In this document: positions 1 to 11,210 of the stretch, piece by piece | How positions within the stretch are numbered: position 1 is the stretch's first letter | Layout: every line of letters starts with the position of its first letter | Source of the DNA: Pomacea canaliculata | Lineage: Eukaryota > Mollusca > Gastropoda > Architaenioglossa > Ampullariidae | DNA: 64,000 nucleotides | Assembly (NCBI RefSeq): GCF_003073045.1 | Contig: NC_037602.1 | Coordinates: forward strand, 620,001 to 684,000 | Direction: 5' to 3' | Notes under the pieces: generated by a model | Databases searched by the model: none | What the model was told of the DNA's origin: nothing | What the model saw: only the letters and a program-made list of their open reading frames with translations | Translations under genes and position numbers: made by a program

Positions 1-1260
1 TGGTTGAAATTTACAGGCAAATCCACAGGAAATAAAGTACAGTGAAAACCCGGTTTTTATTGCTTTGGGTTTTCATCGATTATTTTGGTGAAATACTTGT
101 CTCAGTTTTCACCGGTTGCCTCGGATTTCGTCGGCATTCCCACGTGTCCTGCTCAGTAAGGCGTTGCTTCTCTTGTGAGCATCTAGCGCAACAATTCAAT
201 TGTTTTTTAGTGTTTTGGTTTTTTAAATTGATTGTGACTGCTAATACTACGATGACATATCAGTGATTACTACAGTATTCGGGGTGTTTATTTTGCATTT
301 TTCAGTTTCAAAATGTACATAACGCATGTAAGATAAAATCACTTGTACTCAAATCTCATTGTCCCTGTTAAGTGTTTCCCTGGTCCTAGTGCCAAAAGAC
401 CAAGAAAGGAAATGACCTCAAATAGTGCCTTGATACCTAAGGTCCCTATGAAGGGGGATTTCCCTTCCAAACAATATCTGCACCTCTTTCTTCCCTCCTC
501 GCTGTCTTCCATACTCCAAGAAGAGTTCCGTAAAATAAATGCAATGTTAAAAATGTTCATTTAGTCTTTGACATTTGTTTTTTTATGTTCGTTTCATATC
601 AATTTCTTATTGTCTTTAGCATTAAACACTACATTTATTCTCTTTAAAATGTGTTTTTGGTATGCATTTAGGAGTGCCTAGAACGAATTAATTAGATTTT
701 CATTGATTCTTATGGAAATAGTTACCTATGCTTTCGTTGGCTTCGGATTTCGCTCATTGTCTTGAAACGGATTACCAACAAAGTTTGATTATATTATATA
801 AGCTGAGTCATGCCTTTTTTCTTTCACTTTCGCCTACTGTAAATTTTTTTCTAAACATCCCCTCCCCCCGACCATCCATCTTTCCTCTTCCCTGAAAGGC
901 AAGAGGAAAATGAGGCGATATACAGTTAGGCTTTCTATTCACTATTAACGTCTACGACGGTTGCAATGCAGTTGAAAGCTATAATTATGTCCATGTAGGC
1001 CACAGTATTTAAACTAAAGAATGTGCAACGGTCAGCATTCATCCGCGGTTCTGACCAATTTTTTTGGAAAGGCATACGTAGCCTTGCGCCGCAGTCCCAT
1101 GACCGCTGTTCTGCGACGTAACACCCCTTAACGTGCTACCCGGTCCCATCATCTGTGTGTCCGTTTGACTGCGCGTTCGTTTAACTCCTGTCCTGTGCAG
1201 AAGCTCTGTAGCTGTATTGCCAGTTATCTCATGAACAAGTACACTCGCCAAAATTGACCG
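1..1260. other. AT-rich non-coding sequence, no gene seen
   Basis: No exon with convincing splice sites, no RNA gene and no long conserved frame is visible. Short open frames (for example 42-266 and 343-564) look like chance frames: they match no family I recognise and have no signal or domain pattern. Pieces around 60-130 and 690-780 share a bias toward TTTTCATCGATT/CGGATTTCG-like words and may be old transposon debris. Confidence 0.4.
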
Positions 1261-1267
1261 ATGATGA

Positions 1268-2500
1268 CAGTGTGGACTGATGAGCGGGGAGAAGGGTGGG
1301 CCTAACTGCTCGCCTAGGGGAAGTGGTGAGGGGACCAGCTGTGGCTGCTCACCGCATTGTCGCTCATTCACTGTATCGCTTACTCCGCCTATTGCTCACG
1401 TCCCGCACGCGTCACACTGACAGTCACCGTTCGTCTGCGCTGCGAAACAAACAGACAAACACGTTTAATAGCAAACAAATTAGAATCACAAGAAAAGCAA
1501 GCAGGTTGAATACATAAACGCACTAATAATCTCGAAATAATCTGACCTCAAGTCAGTAAAAGTTAGATAAGCAAAGGAAACACTTTTTCCTCCCAGTGCT
1601 TCGTGACTTTGAGTCCGCTTCCGACGAACATTTCCCCGGACTTGTACACCTCCCCAGTCTTGAGACTCAGATGGGAACACGGCAGTGTCCTCTTGACAGG
1701 CTGCCCCTCGACAACTAGTAGTGGACAGTCCGAGAATTTCTTTAGCACACTAGTGCCACTAATGGCGGAGATCCACAGGTTGCACCCCATTGCCCGAGGC
1801 AATGAACGATGGCGACGACTTTGATGGTGAGTCTTCCGACGCACTGTCCCTAGTCCACTGGCACTGCTGCTCCTCCGGTTGCCCCAGGCAACGAACAACA
1901 GCTGCAGTGACACCGGCACCAGACGACAGAGATCCCAGGGACACACAGGTACATAGTCACTACCCCCTGAGGTTGCCCGAGGTAACGGGTGGCAGAGTTG
2001 CTGTTGCCGTTTCGTCGTCTGCGAGGGCAGAGACCCCTTCCTTACTCTCCAAGGTCCAAGACTGCAAGTATCAGCAAGTAGTGGTACGCGTTCACGTAGA
2101 ACGGGCCTCCCTCAGACTTGCTGCCTACAGCAGGTACGGCGCTCAGAGACAGTGGACCCTGCTGGTGTATTGGGAACAGGCCCCGACTAAACCTCTACCC
2201 TAAACTATATACTGCTCTAACACGTGACCCCTGCACCAAATTTACCAGGCCCTGACGCTATCGACTTAACACTAACGAAACTATTGTGCACTACTAGACT
2301 GCTACATCTTAAACACCCCCTCCCCCACGACCATGGGCCTCGAACGCCTACATCAGTCAAGGCGACCTGTCAAGTAAAAACGGACAGAAAGGCTTCCCTT
2401 TACTGCTTTCACTGACTGCTGCCCACCTATAATTATCTACCATGCTTCAGCCCTGCGAGGGCCCAGCGACTGCCGCCTTTACGTATTCTTGAAGGACCGT
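1268..2500 (-). mobile_element. Diverged LTR-retrotransposon fossil, solo LTR-like
   Basis: Read on the minus strand, this region aligns along most of its length with the better-defined solo LTR at 17,254-18,626. Shared words include the G-T-T-G-C-C-T-G-G-G-G-C-A-A-C-C segments, the GGCAGCAAGTCTG segment and the terminal ACTTCCCCTAGGCGAG-like segment. No internal coding part (gag/pol) is seen next to it. It is clearly older and more diverged than the other copy, and its ends are approximate. The open frames inside it (1,563-1,946; 1,790-2,203) are not taken as genes. Confidence 0.5.
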
Positions 2501-2639
2501 CCTCGACAATTTGCTATGTCGAGTAACATGTCCGTTACCCCGTTTGACGGTATTAAGAAGGGGATCCTAGGTATTAATCAGGGTGGCGAATACAGATGAT
2601 ATACCCTGTAGGAGATTTAGAGGAGTCTAATTAATTATT

Positions 2640-2900
2640 TTATTTTGAATCCCTGGATCCATCGCTCCGACTCAGTGAGCAAAGTCCAAGTTTCACAGCC
2701 GCACGGTATGACCGGGACAACTTGGGACTTGTATAGCTTGAATTTGATGCTAAAGCGACATTTATGTTGTCACATATCTTGTTGAGCCTTGCCAACGCTG
2801 CTGTGAGCCTTAGGTTCATGTCCGTCACAAAGGTACCATCCATCTGGATGATCGTGCCAATGTCTAAAGCTCTGAAGCTCATTTAGATGAGCTTTGTTAA
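2640..2900 (-). mobile_element. LINE reverse-transcriptase fragment
   Basis: The minus-strand translation includes TVTDMNLRLTAALARLNKI-like text (seen as TFVTDMNLRLTAALARLNKI). This matches the region after the RT palm in RTE-like LINEs, where family members usually read DINQRLAAALAKLARIW. The following stretch corresponds to the conserved KFKLYKSLV block but is out of frame. It is a short dead fragment with no ends visible. Confidence 0.6.
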
Positions 2901-3162
2901 CACCAATCTCGGTTTTGCCACATCTGATGGCTTTCAGCCTTCCTACGCTTTTGTCCTCCTTTAACCCATCTCACGACTTCCCTCTTGCACATAAAACCTC
3001 ACCCAGAGTCCCCAACCTATGTCGATCAGCTGAAACCCGATCCAGCTGACCCCATCTCCAGCCCTTTCCTTTCATCTCCTTTCCACTGTTCTTCTCTTCT
3101 CATTTACTACGACGCTAATTAAATTGTGCAATTAAGTGAGTATGGTGGGAACAAAATATTTA

Positions 3163-3213
3163 AAAAAATATGGAACGCTTCACGAATTTGCGTGTCATCC
3201 TTGCGCAGGGGCC

Positions 3214-3253
<40 letters not shown>

Positions 3254-3269
3254 ACTGCGTGAACAGTAC
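3163..3269 (-). ncRNA. U6: U6 spliceosomal snRNA
   Basis: On the minus strand this 107-nt segment matches metazoan U6 through the invariant core: CATATACTAAAATTGGAACG, the ACAGAGA box, the AGATTAGCATGGCCCCTGCG region with the AGC triad, GACACGCAAATTCGTGAAGC, and a terminal T run (A run on the plus strand at 3,162-3,168). U6 pairs with the 5' splice site and with U4/U2, and forms the catalytic centre of the spliceosome. The 5' stem-loop differs from human but still pairs (GTACTG with CAGTAC). The complete core and Pol III-type T tail suggest a functional gene. I cannot confirm a PSE or TATA element upstream. Confidence 0.93.
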
Positions 3270-3945
3270 ACACTCTCCTCCCCTACAACTCCTATTAACG
3301 ACTTCCTAGTGTGTCACTGTCACTGTCCAGGTGTCATAGGTGACATTAATTCTGACATCTATATTAAGTCACGATTTTCACTTGTAGCCATCTTTCTTCT
3401 CTTCAAGTTCCTCGCGCTTCTTTAAGACAAAATAGAGAAGTTCACCCTGGTCACCACTGTAAGACGATCTATTGAAAAATTAGATCTAAATTAGTGTTGT
3501 GTAGTTAACTCCCTTGAAAGGCCACAAGGATGAGAGAGTTACCCCTTTGTGATCGATGAAGATTGGCTGAGTCATGTCCCTTAGACCACACATGTCATAG
3601 AACGCTTCCGACAAAATATTTTCATTCATAGAGTAAGATGTCATTTAATCCCAGATTAGATTACCAGGCAAGCAGGGAATATATTCAAAATTGTGAAAGG
3701 GATTAAGCTTTGAAATTGCAGTTCGTTGAGATAAGACAAAGTGCTTTAGACGTGTGCTCTGACATGGGAGTGTGGAAACTACCCTTTGTAATGCCAGTTA
3801 AGATCGTAGAACTTTTGTGTGGTTCAGACATTATGTCCTTTTGTATAGTTGGCACAGATGGGCACATTGGTCGTTGTTGCCTAGAGAATATTGCAAGAAT
3901 AGGGTCCCTACCATCTAGCCAGGCAAGAGGGGACTAAGGGGAACA
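3270..3945. other. No gene seen
   Basis: Upstream flank of U6. The frame at 3,710-3,937 has no recognisable domain and no splice context. Nothing else is supported. Confidence 0.4.
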
Positions 3946-3949
3946 CCTC

Positions 3950-4262
3950 ATCTAGAGGTAAATTAGTTTGTGGTAGGGCTAGCAACCCCACCATATAAAC
4001 AAAAAGTTACACAAACCAATAGCAGAATATCGGATGTCGAAGGTAATGAAACACGCCAGGAAACAGTCAACCCCGTGAGGGAGCTGGTGCCTCGACGGTG
4101 GATTTACTCAAGTCAAGGCAGAAGTTAAGGGTGGGGTACCAGACTGGCAGGATGCTCCAAGTAGTCAAGGAGTTTCACAACTACAAGTTGGACATCCTGA
4201 AAGTCAGTGAGGTCAGATGAACCGGCACAGGAAAGAGGAGATTAGCGTCAGGACAAACCATC
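3950..4262 (+). mobile_element. LINE (RTE-like) endonuclease fragment
   Basis: In broken plus-strand frames the translation reads GYQTGRMLQVVKEFHNYKLD then ILKVSEVR, matching the start of the apurinic-type endonuclease of RTE-like LINEs (typical text: WNVRTLYQTGK..QV..E...YKLDILGISE.RWTG.G). The upstream LVPRRW-type motif is also recognisable. The fragment ends abruptly where the snRNA repeat unit begins, so the repeat unit or its insertion truncates it. Confidence 0.6.
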
Positions 4263-4552
4263 TAGTTATCATGGTATCCGTAAGCAAGAGAGGTAACCGT
4301 TATATGAAAATGGCGCCAAGTGGGCAGTTATCTCAAGTATTTTCGTTTTATCTTGATTTGAGAAATTGAATGTTGCCAAAAATTTCAAAAGAAATGAGGG
4401 AAATCGTTGCAATTTGTTTACAAAAGAAGATGGTTGCACTAAGTGAGATTGAAAACTAGTGAAAAAAAAGGCTTTAGATTGAAGGCGGCCCGATCACCGC
4501 TAAATAGCCCACAAATAGTTTGGGGTGGGTAGGAGCTTGCCATTTGTGACTC

Positions 4553-4711
4553 ATACTTACCTGCACGGGAGGTACGTTGATCACTTGGAGGTCCTTCCAG
4601 GGCGAGGCCTGTCCATTGCACTATGGGGCGGTTGACCCTGCGATCACCCAAATGTGGTGACTCGAGTGCGTAATTTATTCGTAAGGGGGACTGCGTTCGC
4701 GCTATTCCCTG
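4553..4711 (+). ncRNA. U1: U1 spliceosomal snRNA, unit 1
   Basis: Begins with ATACTTACCTG, the sequence that pairs with 5' splice sites. It continues with conserved blocks: TTGATCACTTGGAGGT (stem-loop I), CCAGGGCGAGGC, TCCATTGCACT (the U1A-binding loop), ACCCTGCGATCACCCAAATGTGG, the Sm-like site in GTAATTTATTCG, and GGGGGACTGCGTTCGCGCT (3' stem-loop). The 159-nt length is slightly short of the usual 164 because of small indels. The next bases, GTTAAAAAATACAAAGC, resemble a metazoan snRNA 3' box. One of three U1 copies in the window. Confidence 0.93.
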
Positions 4712-6320
4712 TTAAAAAATACAAAGCAAAACCCCCAAACCCTAAAGCTTTCATCCGAGAATCCTTAGTGGTGTCACGTTCCATTTCTTATCATCGTTTT
4801 CACCCATTAGTTTGAAACGTATGATATTTATTCTTGGAATCTTGCCTAACTTATCGTCTGTGCTGTGCTGTGCTGTGCTGGCCTATTCACAATTCACTAC
4901 ACGTACCCGCACTCACTTTCTTCGTGCAACACCACAATCAAACCAGTACACGTAAACACGTATATAGTCGTCTGCCGAGCTGAGCCTAGAGCGGATCATC
5001 AGCATTTATAATAAAAACGGACTGCAATAATAGTTGGAAAAGTCGACTTGTCCACAGTTTTTAATACAACAAGCAGAAGATGATTTCAGACAAAATGGTG
5101 AAAGGACCGTTTGCCGTTTGAGGTAGAAGGAAGACTGTCTGTCGTTCCCTGAGCGAGCTACGCAGAAAGAGGAGAAATCTGGCAAGATGGTTACACCACT
5201 TGGTAGGACGCCACATAGCAAGCTTCGGTTTAGCGTGGACGATGAGAGAAGATGGGCAAGCGAAGAGCTGCAGCGTTGTTGGCACTGCTCGCACTCACAC
5301 ATCATGAGTCTTGTACAGAAGGTTCAAGCAACAACCAGGAATTGAAAGAGACGGCTGAAGCCTGAAGGGACGGAACTGACCGTCCGTTACGAGTTAGGTA
5401 AGTTTAGGTCGGCGTGGGTCTAGTAGCGCGTAAACTACTGCTACACCGTAGTTGTGGTCACAACAGCACGAAGCTCCGCCCACAGAGCCCTTTCACCCTT
5501 GGGCGTCACTCGCGGGTGCGTCCCCTAGGACGCCCCATGTAGGAGAAAGGCCACAGAGAAGAATAGGCGGTAGGCGCCGCGCGGCGTCCAGCCGTGGGAT
5601 GCTTGTCTGTTTTCCCACGGCGGGTAGGCAACCGTATTGTCAGGATCTCGTAATACCCTCGTGAGATGGCCAACTTCAGCGAGCGAGCCAGTGGCCGTCC
5701 ACTACGGTTGACGATAGGTTTATTTAGTCCCTTACATCTGCCCACGATTACCCACAGGGATCGTGGAGCATCTGCCGGTTGAGGGTGGAGCAAGAGTTGG
5801 CGTTCCGTGAGCGAGCGTGAGCAAAAGAAATCAACAGCCAGGAATGTGGTAACACGTACGGCGGTTACACGTAACACCACCACCACTGGCGTACGGTACT
5901 GCCGCCACGCAGCGAGTGAACTGGTTGTGGAATGCGGGTTGGAGTGGGTGGGTAGGATTTAGAGGGTAAGACAGGGAAAGCCTGTTTTGCAGCAAAATCC
6001 GTCCAAAGCGTCCGTCTTGGGGGTCCTCACCCGTTTGTTGTGTTTGAAAGCTAGCGAGGGGACTGGGGTTGTTTCCCTTGCTGACGCTGACGGATTGCTT
6101 ATCGCTTTTCTCTTCTGACTGCGTGGTGGAGGAAGGTAGCTGTAAAAATGCGGTAAAACGTTGGAACATTAAGAAGTGCAGTCAGAATATTTAAAGCGAC
6201 AGCCCTTACAAGTAGACCGACGTTGTCATCGACATGACTTGAATGGCATTGCGTGTTGCCGAACCCGAATGTCAGGGAAATCCAGACGCTACCTGTCGCC
6301 AAAGCAACGTGAGACCGGTA

Positions 6321-6522
6321 TATCGCTTCTCGGCCTTTTGGTACAGATCAAAGTGTAGTATCTGTTTCTGATACTATCAGCATTAAATATCTGATACGTC
6401 CTCTCATCGGGGGACTGCGATATTAAACTGATTTTTGAACTATGACGGAGTGTTTAGGGGCTTGCTCCACCTCTGTGCACGGGTTGTCCTGGTATTGCAG
6501 TACTCCAGGATCGGCTCACTCC
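6321..6522 (+). ncRNA. U2: U2 spliceosomal snRNA, unit 1 (diverged copy)
   Basis: Starts ATCGCTTCTCGGCCTTTTGG and keeps the branch-point pairing segment GTGTAGTATCTG, the ATATCTGATACGTCCTC block, ATTAAACTGATTTTTGAACT around the Sm site, and the 3' GGTATTGCAGTACTCCAGGA loop bound by U2B''. Compared with the unit 2 copy it has small insertions around the stem-loop II region (TTTCTGATACTATCAGC where the other reads TTCTTATCAGC) and lacks the usual CTAAG after CTTTTGG. This copy may be a pseudogene, or the differences may be assembly error in a repeat. Confidence 0.85.
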
Positions 6523-7197
6523 TCTTCCCGAGGAGCAATGATGAAATTGAATGTCAGAAGAAGGAAAGTTCGTCTTAGGAAGACGTAAGGCGGCGACTTA
6601 GGCGCCTCCTCTCTTCAGTCGTTCGTTACGTTCGTTTGCTTTTTTTTCTTAGGTTGGTGCTGTGTTGGGTGTGCCACGATCCATGTCTTGTTGCTAATCA
6701 GCAGGCCTGCCTGTAGGGGTTGACTTTATCCGTCGAAGCGTGATTTATTTTTCAAACGTGGCTGTCATTCAACCGCCCATTTCTAGCAAAGCGCGTGTAT
6801 GCTCAATCAACCCCTAGCATCTGACATGTCTTTCACTGCTACTGTTGTTTTTCTTCTTCATTAGCTTAATAGCCTTCAATCTGTGGCATGGCATTTCTGC
6901 GTTGAGTGATACAGGTTGTGCAGCACGATGGTTGGTGGCGTAGCGCGCGTGTGGTGGCAAGCAAGGGCTGAGCAAGCAAGCACAATTTTTATTTTATTTT
7001 TTTTTTTAGTCGCAAATGTCATGACTGAGCTGGAGTTAAGTAAAGTGACATTGGCAGTGTAAATATGAAGTCTAGCACGGATTAAAGCAGCAGAGAAAAA
7101 AAAATGAAAACAGAATGGACTAGAAAGAAAGTTGCCATGTCTAACAGAAAACTACTACTACTAAATCAATCAAATGAAAGAAAAGAAAAAAAGTTTT

Positions 7198-7318
7198 GCC
7201 TACAGCACCCAGTGTTCCCAGGCGGTCACCCATCCAAGTACTAACCAGGCCCGACGTTGGCTTAACTTCGGTGATCGGACGAGAGAACCGGTGTGTTCAA
7301 CGTGGTATGGCCGTAGGC
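7198..7318 (-). rRNA. 5S rRNA: 5S ribosomal RNA, unit 1
   Basis: On the minus strand this starts GCCTACGGCCATACCACGTT and continues through GAACACACCGGTTCTC, GTCCGATCACCGAAGTTAAG, TTAGTACTTGGATGGGTGAC and CCTGGGAACACTGGGTGCTG, ending TAGGC. The internal control region (box A, intermediate element, box C) is present. The strand after the 3' end carries TTTT and then a run of seven Ts, a good Pol III terminator. Two small insertions relative to unit 2 (GAGAGAACC and CGTTGGCTT) make it imperfect. Confidence 0.93.
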
Positions 7319-8221
7319 GACAGATTTAGTTCGTAAAGCTTTTTATAAGTACACTTTCACTATAGCCAGTAGAGACACACAGCGAGTGACACACGCAAGG
7401 TTATGTGCCATTACCTATCCTACTACTACCTACTAACCTACCTATAAACATCACGTCCATAAATTGCACGGAAGGGCCAACATTACAGCGGATCATTCAA
7501 AAGAGAAGAAGAAAGCAGAGGAAGATCATCGTGCTATATACAATGCACGCACGACCCATTCAGTCGGTCGTGTCCAACCTAGGGTGCGAACTTAGTCACA
7601 CGTACGCGGGCACGCGCACAGATTGATAGGTTTGCTTTTGGCTCAAAAGTCCACGTACCGTCCCTCGAGAGGGATGAAATCTTTGAAATAATGGGAAATC
7701 GACTTGCAATATTTCCTCTACGTTTATTGCTTCAAATAGCCCAGAGGAAATAAAGAATTCACTCTGACAACGCGAAAAGTTCCGCCTTTCCTTCTCGCCC
7801 AGATAAGAGTTGAGAAAGTCTGGTCTACAGCTGCCACGAGTCTGGTGCCTCTGCTGGCTGCATGACGTGTATAGAGGTGGGATATTTAAAAAAAGAAAAG
7901 AAGAAAAAAAACCAAAAAAAAAAAAAAAACAAGATGGAATCCGTAAGCAAGAGACGTAACCGTTATTTAAAAATGGCGCCAAGTGGGCAGTTATCTCAAG
8001 TATTTTCGTTTTATCTTGATTTGAGAAATTGAATCAGAAGCTTGTTGCCAAAAATTTCAAAAGAAATGAGGGAAATCGTTGCAATTTGTTTACAAAAGAA
8101 GATGTTTGCACTAAGTGTGATTGAAAACTAGTGAGAAAGGCTTTAGATTGAAGGCGGCCCGATCACCGCTAAATGGCCCACAAATAGTTTGGGGTGGGTA
8201 GGTGCTTGCCATTTGTGAGTC

Positions 8222-8383
8222 ATACTTACCTGCACGGGAGGTACCTTGATCACCTTGAGGTCCTTCCAGGGCGAGGCCTGTCCATTGCACTAAGGGCGGG
8301 TTGACCCCTGCGATCACCCAAATGTGGGTGACTCGAGTGCGTAATTTTATTCGTAAGGGGGACTTGCGTTCGCGCTATTCCTG
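8222..8383 (+). ncRNA. U1: U1 spliceosomal snRNA, unit 2
   Basis: 162 nt starting ATACTTACCTG. It keeps the U1A loop TCCATTGCACT, the block ACCCCTGCGATCACCCAAAT, an Sm-like site in GTAATTTTATTCG and the 3' stem-loop GACTTGCGTTCGCGCT. It differs from the unit 1 copy by a few single-base indels, and in several places it is closer to metazoan consensus. Probably functional. Confidence 0.94.
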
Positions 8384-8869
8384 TTAAAAAATACAAAGCA
8401 AACCCCAAACCTAAAGCTTTCATCCGAGAATCCTTAGTGGTGTCACGTTCCATTTCTTATCATCGTTTTCACCCATTAGTTTGAAACGTATGATATTTAT
8501 TCTTGGAATCTTGCCTAACTTATCGTCTGTGCTGTGCTGTGCTGTGCTGGCCTATTCACAATTCACTACACGTACCCGCACTCACTTTCTTCGTGCAACA
8601 CCACAATCAAACCAGTACACGTAAACACGTATATAGTCGTCTGCCGAGCTGAGCCTAGAGCGGATCATCAGCATTTATAATAAAAACGGAGTGCAATAAT
8701 AGTTGGAAAAGGTGCCTTGTCCACAGTTTTTAATACAGCAAGCAGAAGATGATTTCAGACAAAATGGTGAAAGGACCGTTTGCCGTTTGAGGGTAGAAGA
8801 AAGACTGTCTGTCGTTCCCTGAGCGAGCCTACGCAGAAAGAGGAGAAATCTGGCAAGATGGTTACACCA

Positions 8870-9880
8870 TGAACGTAGATCCCCTGGACCGATGGCAGAC
8901 GATTTTTTTCACTTAACTGCTAGAACGAGGCTCGGGACCTCAGAACTTCCGGTTAATCCTACATTGGTTTAGCGAAGGACTTCAATGGCTATGTCAGCAA
9001 AGTCTGCAAGAGTAACATCAATAAAGAAACACACAAAAGGCGGTTGATACTGCTGCTGGTAGAATGTAACTGCAAGTATCAAATCGTTCGGTGTAAATTT
9101 TTTTCCGCTTCCGCGGGCAGGAATATCGACAGATCAAGACAAGTGGCGAGCGGCTCTCATTCATGCTACAGGCCGCTACATCAGACCACGAACGTGTCTA
9201 TTAGTTCGTGATCAGACACAAGTTTCAATCTATTGAGAGCCAAGATTTGTTCAAGGCACTTGGAAGAAGAATGCATTAAAAAAGGCACTGATCTTATTTA
9301 CCTCTTGCTCTTCTTTATCCTGTTCATGTTATAGTTCGCGACTACAAGGCGACAATTTTCACAGAGCCAAGGATTTGCCCATTAAAAAAAATAAATTTAG
9401 TTATTAATAATCGCGTCATTCATTAAATTACTTGAGAAGTGTATTGATTAAATATTCTTCATATTGTTTTTAAAAGCTCGCTGTAGATGAATAGGCGTAG
9501 AACAACGAAATACCCGATTTTATATAAAAGCGAGAGACCGAGGTAAAGCATATATATATATGCGAACACTTCATGATTCTAGATCTAGAAGTTTAAATAC
9601 GATTCATATATTATTTATTATTTCATACGAAAGATTTCCGACTAGTGAAGCAAATACTTTTGTGTTCTAAATAGATACAAGTTTGGTTAAAAGTGCAAGC
9701 AAGCAATACAGTTACGGTAATTATATTGTTGATATCAAACGTCTCATTAAATTCCATTTTCGCGCTGCTATTCCGGAAGTACGACCGGCCAGAGGCTCGC
9801 CGAGACTGACCGCGGATCACTTCGCAAGAGGCCGACAGTGAGTCTCGGCGTACAGACATCAGTCCACCTATCTACGTCCA
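8870..9880. mobile_element. Non-autonomous TIR DNA transposon in unit 2
   Basis: Units 1 and 3 are continuous where this 1,011-bp sequence interrupts unit 2, so both ends are exact. It is flanked by an 11-bp direct repeat, TGGTTACACCA (8,859-8,869 and 9,881-9,891). Its ends are imperfect inverted repeats: TGAACGTAGAT at the left, and TGGACGTAGAT when the right end is read in reverse, with similarity continuing (TGGACCGATG and TGGACTGATG). It has no transposase frame. An 11-bp target duplication fits Mutator-like elements, but the superfamily is a guess. Confidence 0.8.
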
Positions 9881-11019
9881 TGGTTACACCACTTGGTAGC
9901 GACGCCACATAGCAAGCTTGGTTTAGCGTGGGACGAGTGAGAGAAGATAGGCAAGCGAAGAGCTGCAGCGTTGTAGTGGCACTCGCTCGCACTCACGCAC
10001 ATAATGAGTCTTGTACAGGCGGTTCAAGCAGCAACCAGGAATTGAAAGAGACGGCTGAAGCCTGAAGGGACGGCTGACCGTCCGTTAGGAGTTAGATAAG
10101 TTTAGGTCGGCGGGGGTCTAGTAGCGGGAAGCTACTGCTACACCTTAGTTGTGGTCACAACAGCATGAAGCTCTGCCCACAGAGCCCTTTCACCCTTGGG
10201 CGTCACTCGCGGGTGCGTCCCCTATAAAGCGAGCCCCATGTAGGAGAAAGGCTACAGAGAAGAATAGGCGGTAGGCGCCGCGCGGCGTTCAGCCGTGGGA
10301 TGCGTGTCTGTTTTCCCACGGCGGGTAGGCAACAGTATTGTCGGGATCTCGTAATACCCTCGTGAGATGGCCAACTTCAGCGAGCGAGTCAGTGGCCGTC
10401 CACTACACGGTTGACGATAGGGTTTATTTAGTCCCTTACATCTCCCACGATTACCCACAAGGGATCGTGGAAGCATCTGCCGGTTGAGGGTGGAGCAAGA
10501 GTGGCGTTCCGTGAGCGAGCGTGAGCAAAAGAACATCAACAGCCAGGAATGTGGTAACACGTACGGCGGTTACACGTACACCACCACCACTTGGGCGTAC
10601 GTACTGCCGCCACGCAGCGAGTGAACTGGTTGTGGAATGCCGGTTGGAGTGGGGTGGGTAGGATTTAGAGGGTAAGACAGGGAAAGCCTGTTTTGCAGCA
10701 AAATCCGTCCAAAGCGTCCGTCTTGGGGTCCGTCCCGTTTGTGTGTTTGAAAGCTAGCGAGGGACTGGGGTTGTTTCCCTTGCTGACGCTGACGGAATGC
10801 TTATCGCTTTTTTTCTTCTGACTGTGTGGTGGAGAGAAGGTAGCTGTAAAAATGCGGTAGAACGTGGAACATAAGAAGTGCAGTCAGAATATAAAGCGAG
10901 CCCTTACAAGTAGACCGACGTTGTCCATCGACATGACTTGAATGGCATTGCGTGTTGCCGAACCCGAATGTCAGGGAAATCCAGACGCTACCTGTCGCCA
11001 AAGGCAACGTGAGACCGGT

Positions 11020-11210
11020 ATCGCTTCTCGGCCTTTTGGCTAAGATCAAAGTGTAGTATCTGTTCTTATCAGCTTAATATCTGATACGTCCTCCATCGGG
11101 GGACTTCGATATTAAACTGATTTTTGAACTATGACGGAGTGTTAGGGGCTTGCTCCACCTCTGTCACGGGTTGTCCTGGTATTGCAGTACCTCCAGGATC
11201 GGCCCACTCC
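11020..11210 (+). ncRNA. U2: U2 spliceosomal snRNA, unit 2
   Basis: 191 nt with the canonical start ATCGCTTCTCGGCCTTTTGG, then CTAAGATCAAAGTGTAGTAT (branch-site pairing), CTGTTCTTATCAGCTTAATA (stem-loop IIa), CTGATACGTCC, the Sm-region TTAAACTGATTTTTGAAC, and the terminal loop TATTGCAGTACCTCCAGGA. It is closer to consensus than the unit 1 copy and has no disruptive insertions that I can see, so it is the better candidate for an active U2 gene. Confidence 0.95.

Larger units (their letters stand above)
4273..7803. repeat. U1-U2-5S repeat unit 1
   Basis: First 3.53-kb copy of a unit repeated at 7,936-12,453 and, in part, at 37,597-38,925. Order: U1 (+), about 1.6 kb of spacer, U2 (+), about 0.7 kb of spacer, 5S rRNA (-), about 0.4 kb of tail. 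The copies align over their whole length with many one-base indels. The 132-bp junction to unit 2 (7,804-7,935) is A-rich and unique. Open frames within the unit (for example 5,506-5,886 and 5,831-6,169) change frame between copies and are not genes. Confidence 0.9.

Noticed and set aside
5506-6302. Long minus-strand open frames inside the snRNA units
   Set aside because: They shift frame between unit copies and lie over or near RNA genes, so they are not conserved as proteins.
4720-6310. Search for U4, U5, SL RNA or tRNA genes within the repeat units
   Set aside because: No segment carries the diagnostic U5 loop, the U4 5' stem, or a tRNA cloverleaf with both boxes.
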